From contig CAVGIU010000081.1 of the NCBI GenBank assembly GCA_963629425.1, forward strand, positions 1-7,573: a DNA stretch of 7,573 nt. Direction: 5' to 3'. The translations under genes were made by a program, and so were the position numbers. Shown here piece after piece: positions 6,013-7,573 of this stretch. How positions within the stretch are numbered: position 1 is the first letter of the stretch; every line of letters starts with the position of its first letter. The notes below the pieces were generated by a model, which saw only the letters and a list, made by a program, of their open reading frames with translations, was not told the origin of the DNA and did not search any database. This stretch comes from F23-B02 sp963629425 (GTDB lineage Bacteria > Bacillota > Clostridia > Oscillospirales > Oscillospiraceae).

Positions 6013-6572
6013 AATTCGCCGAGCGTCATTATTTCCGCACCGATGCGCTGCATATCATCGAGGTTTGCCGTCTGTACTGCGTCGTTTAAGGACGATGTGC
6101 AGTCGCTTAAAACGACGACGTCATAGTCAAGCGACAGAGCGTCATAGCAAGTCGTGCGGATGCAGTTTGGCGTTGTCGTTCCCGCAAGCACGACAGTCTG
6201 CACGCCGAGTCGGCGCAGAAGGAGATCGAGGCTTGTTGCAAAAAACGCGGAAAAGCGCGGTTTCACAAAAATGCGGTCGCTATCGAGCACCTCGAACGAT
6301 TCAGGGAACGCATCGGACATATGCTCGTCGCAGACCTCCGACATGGGCTTTCCGCCTTCCGCCCAGGTCTTTGCCCTCGCCTTCTCGACATCACTGCCGT
6401 CGGCGCGATAGTGGCGCACGGCGTAGAACACCGGAAGCTCGTTTTCGTGAAAAAAGCGTATAACCTCGGCACAGGCGGGCACCGTCGCGGCCGCGCCGGC
6501 AATGCACAGCGGCGACGACGGATCAATAAAGCCGCGCTGCATATCTATCATTATAAGCGCTGTGTTGTTCAT
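5997..6572 (-). CDS. Isochorismatase-family cysteine hydrolase
   Basis: Cytoplasmic alpha/beta hydrolase of 191 residues. The family includes isochorismatases, nicotinamidases and N-carbamoyl-amidases that use an Asp-Lys-Cys triad. All three are visible: Asp10 in MIDMQ, Lys104 in FVKPRFSAF, and Cys137 in TTPNCIRTT, with the preceding AGTTT matching the family's cis-peptide position. The substrate cannot be assigned; the absence of enterobactin or menaquinone genes argues against calling it an isochorismatase proper, and nicotinamidase metal-site residues are not evident. Start ATG at 6572 follows AGGAGG by five bases. The gene has its own promoter and stands alone between two terminators. Its final residues Asn-His-Gly and stop are encoded within the shared terminator hairpin. 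Confidence 0.92.
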   Translation of the reverse strand: MNNTALIMIDMQRGFIDPSSPLCIAGAAATVPACAEVIRFFHENELPVFYAVRHYRADGSDVEKARAKTWAEGGKPMSEVCDEHMSDAFPESFEVLDSDRIFVKPRFSAFFATSLDLLLRRLGVQTVVLAGTTTPNCIRTTCYDALSLDYDVVVLSDCTSSLNDAVQTANLDDMQRIGAEIMTLGELKNHG

Positions 6573-6600
6573 TTGCTCCTCCTGAAAGTTTGTTGAGGAT

Positions 6601-6630
6601 ATGATAACACAGCCGCTCGCACTATGGCAA
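6601..6630 (-). promoter_or_regulatory. Promoter of the isochorismatase-family gene
   Basis: On the minus strand -35 TTGCCA (6630-6625) and -10 TATCAT (6606-6601) are 18 bases apart, with the start expected near 6594. It lies just after the terminator of the upstream surface-protein gene, so this gene is an independent unit. Confidence 0.6.
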
Positions 6631-6638
6631 GCGCAAAA

Positions 6639-6667
6639 CAGCTCCCCACGGTAACCGTGGGGAGCTG
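6639..6667 (-). terminator. Intrinsic terminator of the SLH surface-protein gene
   Basis: CAGCTCCCCACGG (6639-6651) and CCGTGGGGAGCTG (6655-6667) form a perfect 13-bp GC-rich stem with a TAA loop. On the minus strand TTTT follows. It begins 15 bases after the stop codon at 6683. Confidence 0.92.
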
Positions 6668-6682
6668 AATCTTTATTTGGAT

Positions 6683-7573
6683 TTATTTTGCGAGCTGGGC
6701 GAGGCGGTACATGAATGCCGCCGCCTGGCCGCGGGTGCAGGTGTCATTGGGAGCGAAGCGATTATCGCCGACACCCTTGGTGATGCCGTTTTCGACCGCC
6801 CATGCAACTGCGTCCTTGTACCAGTCCTGAGTCAGGTCGGTGAAGCTTGCAGCCGCCGCGGGAGCGGGCTTGTTGTTCGCGCGATGCAGGAAGGTCACGA
6901 TCTCGGCACGGGTGCAGACGCGATCGGGCTCAAAGCCGAGGTCTGTGCCCTTGGTGATGCCGTTCTCGACCGCCCATGCGACCGCCTTTGCATACCATGC
7001 GCCGTCCTTCACGTCGGCAAAGCCGGAGGGCTTGGAGGCCTCCTTGTTTCCTGCCGCGTTCCACAGGATCATGACGATCTGCGCGCGGGTGATGCCGTCG
7101 TTGGGATTGTAATTTCCGGTGCCGTCGCCATTGATGATGCCCTTATCGGCTGCCCACATGATTTCGTCGTAGAACGCATCGCCTTCCTTGACGTCATCGA
7201 ACGGGTTCTTGATCTCGGGCTTGTAGCCGGGGTCAGCCGCGCCGCAGACGCTGCACTTGCCGTTTGCAAACTTGTGCTCGGTCTTGGGAGTTTCCTTCTG
7301 CGCAACGAGCACCTCATTGCAAGCCGAGCAGTGCTTGCCTTCGGTAAGGCCGGTCTTCTCGCAGGTCGCTGCGACTGCTGCATCGACGACCTCGGTGTGA
7401 CCCTTAGCGTCGACATAGTTACCAACATAGCTGTTGCCGCAGGTGCAGGTGTATGTTGTGTAGCCCTTTTCGGTGCAGGTCGGTGCGGTCACTGCTTCGG
7501 TGTAGCTGTGAGTGTGGACAGGCGATATGTATGGTCTGTAGCTTGGGTCTTTCGCGCCGCAGACAGTGCACTT
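6683..7573 (-). CDS. Cys-rich repeat surface protein with three SLH domains, C-terminal 296 residues
   Basis: The C-terminal part of a probable secreted protein anchored to the cell wall. The frame is open to the right edge, so the start and any signal peptide are outside; a GTG at 7492 is internal, not a start. In this fragment residues 1-117 are a repeat region with ten Cys, including CTVC (2-5), CTCG (43-46), CSAC (82-85) and CSVC (107-110), plus HTEVVDAAVAATCEKTGLTEG (59-79), a motif style common in surface proteins of gut Clostridia. Three SLH domains follow at about 125-175, 185-235 and 244-294, each with the F.DV/L-W-A.-.GI.-G-F/Y.P-TR pattern; SLH domains bind pyruvylated secondary cell-wall polymers. 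An Ala/Pro-rich linker (236-243) separates the second and third. What the Cys-rich part binds, perhaps metal or structural disulfides, cannot be told. Confidence 0.9.
   Translation of the reverse strand, partial: KCTVCGAKDPSYRPYISPVHTHSYTEAVTAPTCTEKGYTTYTCTCGNSYVGNYVDAKGHTEVVDAAVAATCEKTGLTEGKHCSACNEVLVAQKETPKTEHKFANGKCSVCGAADPGYKPEIKNPFDDVKEGDAFYDEIMWAADKGIINGDGTGNYNPNDGITRAQIVMILWNAAGNKEASKPSGFADVKDGAWYAKAVAWAVENGITKGTDLGFEPDRVCTRAEIVTFLHRANNKPAPAAAASFTDLTQDWYKDAVAWAVENGITKGVGDNRFAPNDTCTRGQAAAFMYRLAQLAK
6774..6979 (-). repeat. Direct DNA repeat between SLH domains 2 and 3
   Basis: Bases 6774-6805 and 6948-6979 match at 31 of 32 positions, 174 bases apart. They encode the AWAVENGITKG segment shared by the second and third SLH domains. 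Near identity at DNA level, not just protein level, suggests recent duplication or gene conversion. Confidence 0.8.
7239..7573 (-). repeat. Direct repeat marking a 315-base (105-residue) unit of the Cys-rich region
   Basis: Bases 7239-7258 and 7554-7573 match at 18 of 20 positions and are exactly 315 bases apart. They encode the start of the KCxVCGAxDPxY motif found at residues 1-12 and 106-117 of the fragment. The second copy touches the window edge, so more units may lie beyond it. Confidence 0.7.

Overview
The window looks like chromosomal DNA from an anaerobic Firmicute of the class Clostridia, probably a GC-rich gut lineage of the Oscillospiraceae/Ruminococcaceae type. This is an inference from four things: a T-box leader on an aminoacyl-tRNA synthetase gene, strong AGGAGG ribosome binding sites with sigma-A type promoters, a DegV-family protein, and a Cys-rich surface protein ending in S-layer homology (SLH) domains. 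No species is claimed. Coding is dense, and there are no tRNA or rRNA genes, transposases, phage genes or CRISPR arrays.

Positions 1-3726 form a minus-strand block. In transcription order it holds a thioredoxin reductase-like flavoprotein (trxB, 3680-2859), thioredoxin (trxA, 2855-2553), a DegV-family lipid-binding protein (2440-1553), and valyl-tRNA synthetase (valS, from 1256, running off the left edge). trxB and trxA are 3 bases apart and form a clear operon. degV has its own promoter. valS has its own promoter and a complete valine-type T-box riboswitch with a terminator. The most notable protein is TrxB: it keeps the FAD-binding motifs and the CATC redox site but lacks both usual NADPH-binding signatures. 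This resembles the ferredoxin-linked, NADPH-independent reductases known from clostridia.

Positions 3762-6012 form a plus-strand operon divergent from trxB: glutaminyl-tRNA synthetase (glnS) followed 10 bases later by a MoaB/MogA-type molybdopterin-binding protein. It ends in a strong hairpin.

Positions 5983-7573 are on the minus strand again. An isochorismatase-family cysteine hydrolase gene converges on the glnS-moaB operon and ends inside the shared terminator hairpin. Upstream of it are its promoter, a strong terminator, and the 3' end of a gene for a Cys-rich repeat surface protein with three C-terminal SLH domains, which runs off the right edge.

Most of the window is housekeeping: translation, thiol redox, cofactor metabolism and cell surface. 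I found no clear sign of a wholly new system. The best leads are the TrxB variant, two palindromes placed in promoters, the glnS-moaB pairing, and the 105-residue CxxC repeat period of the surface protein.
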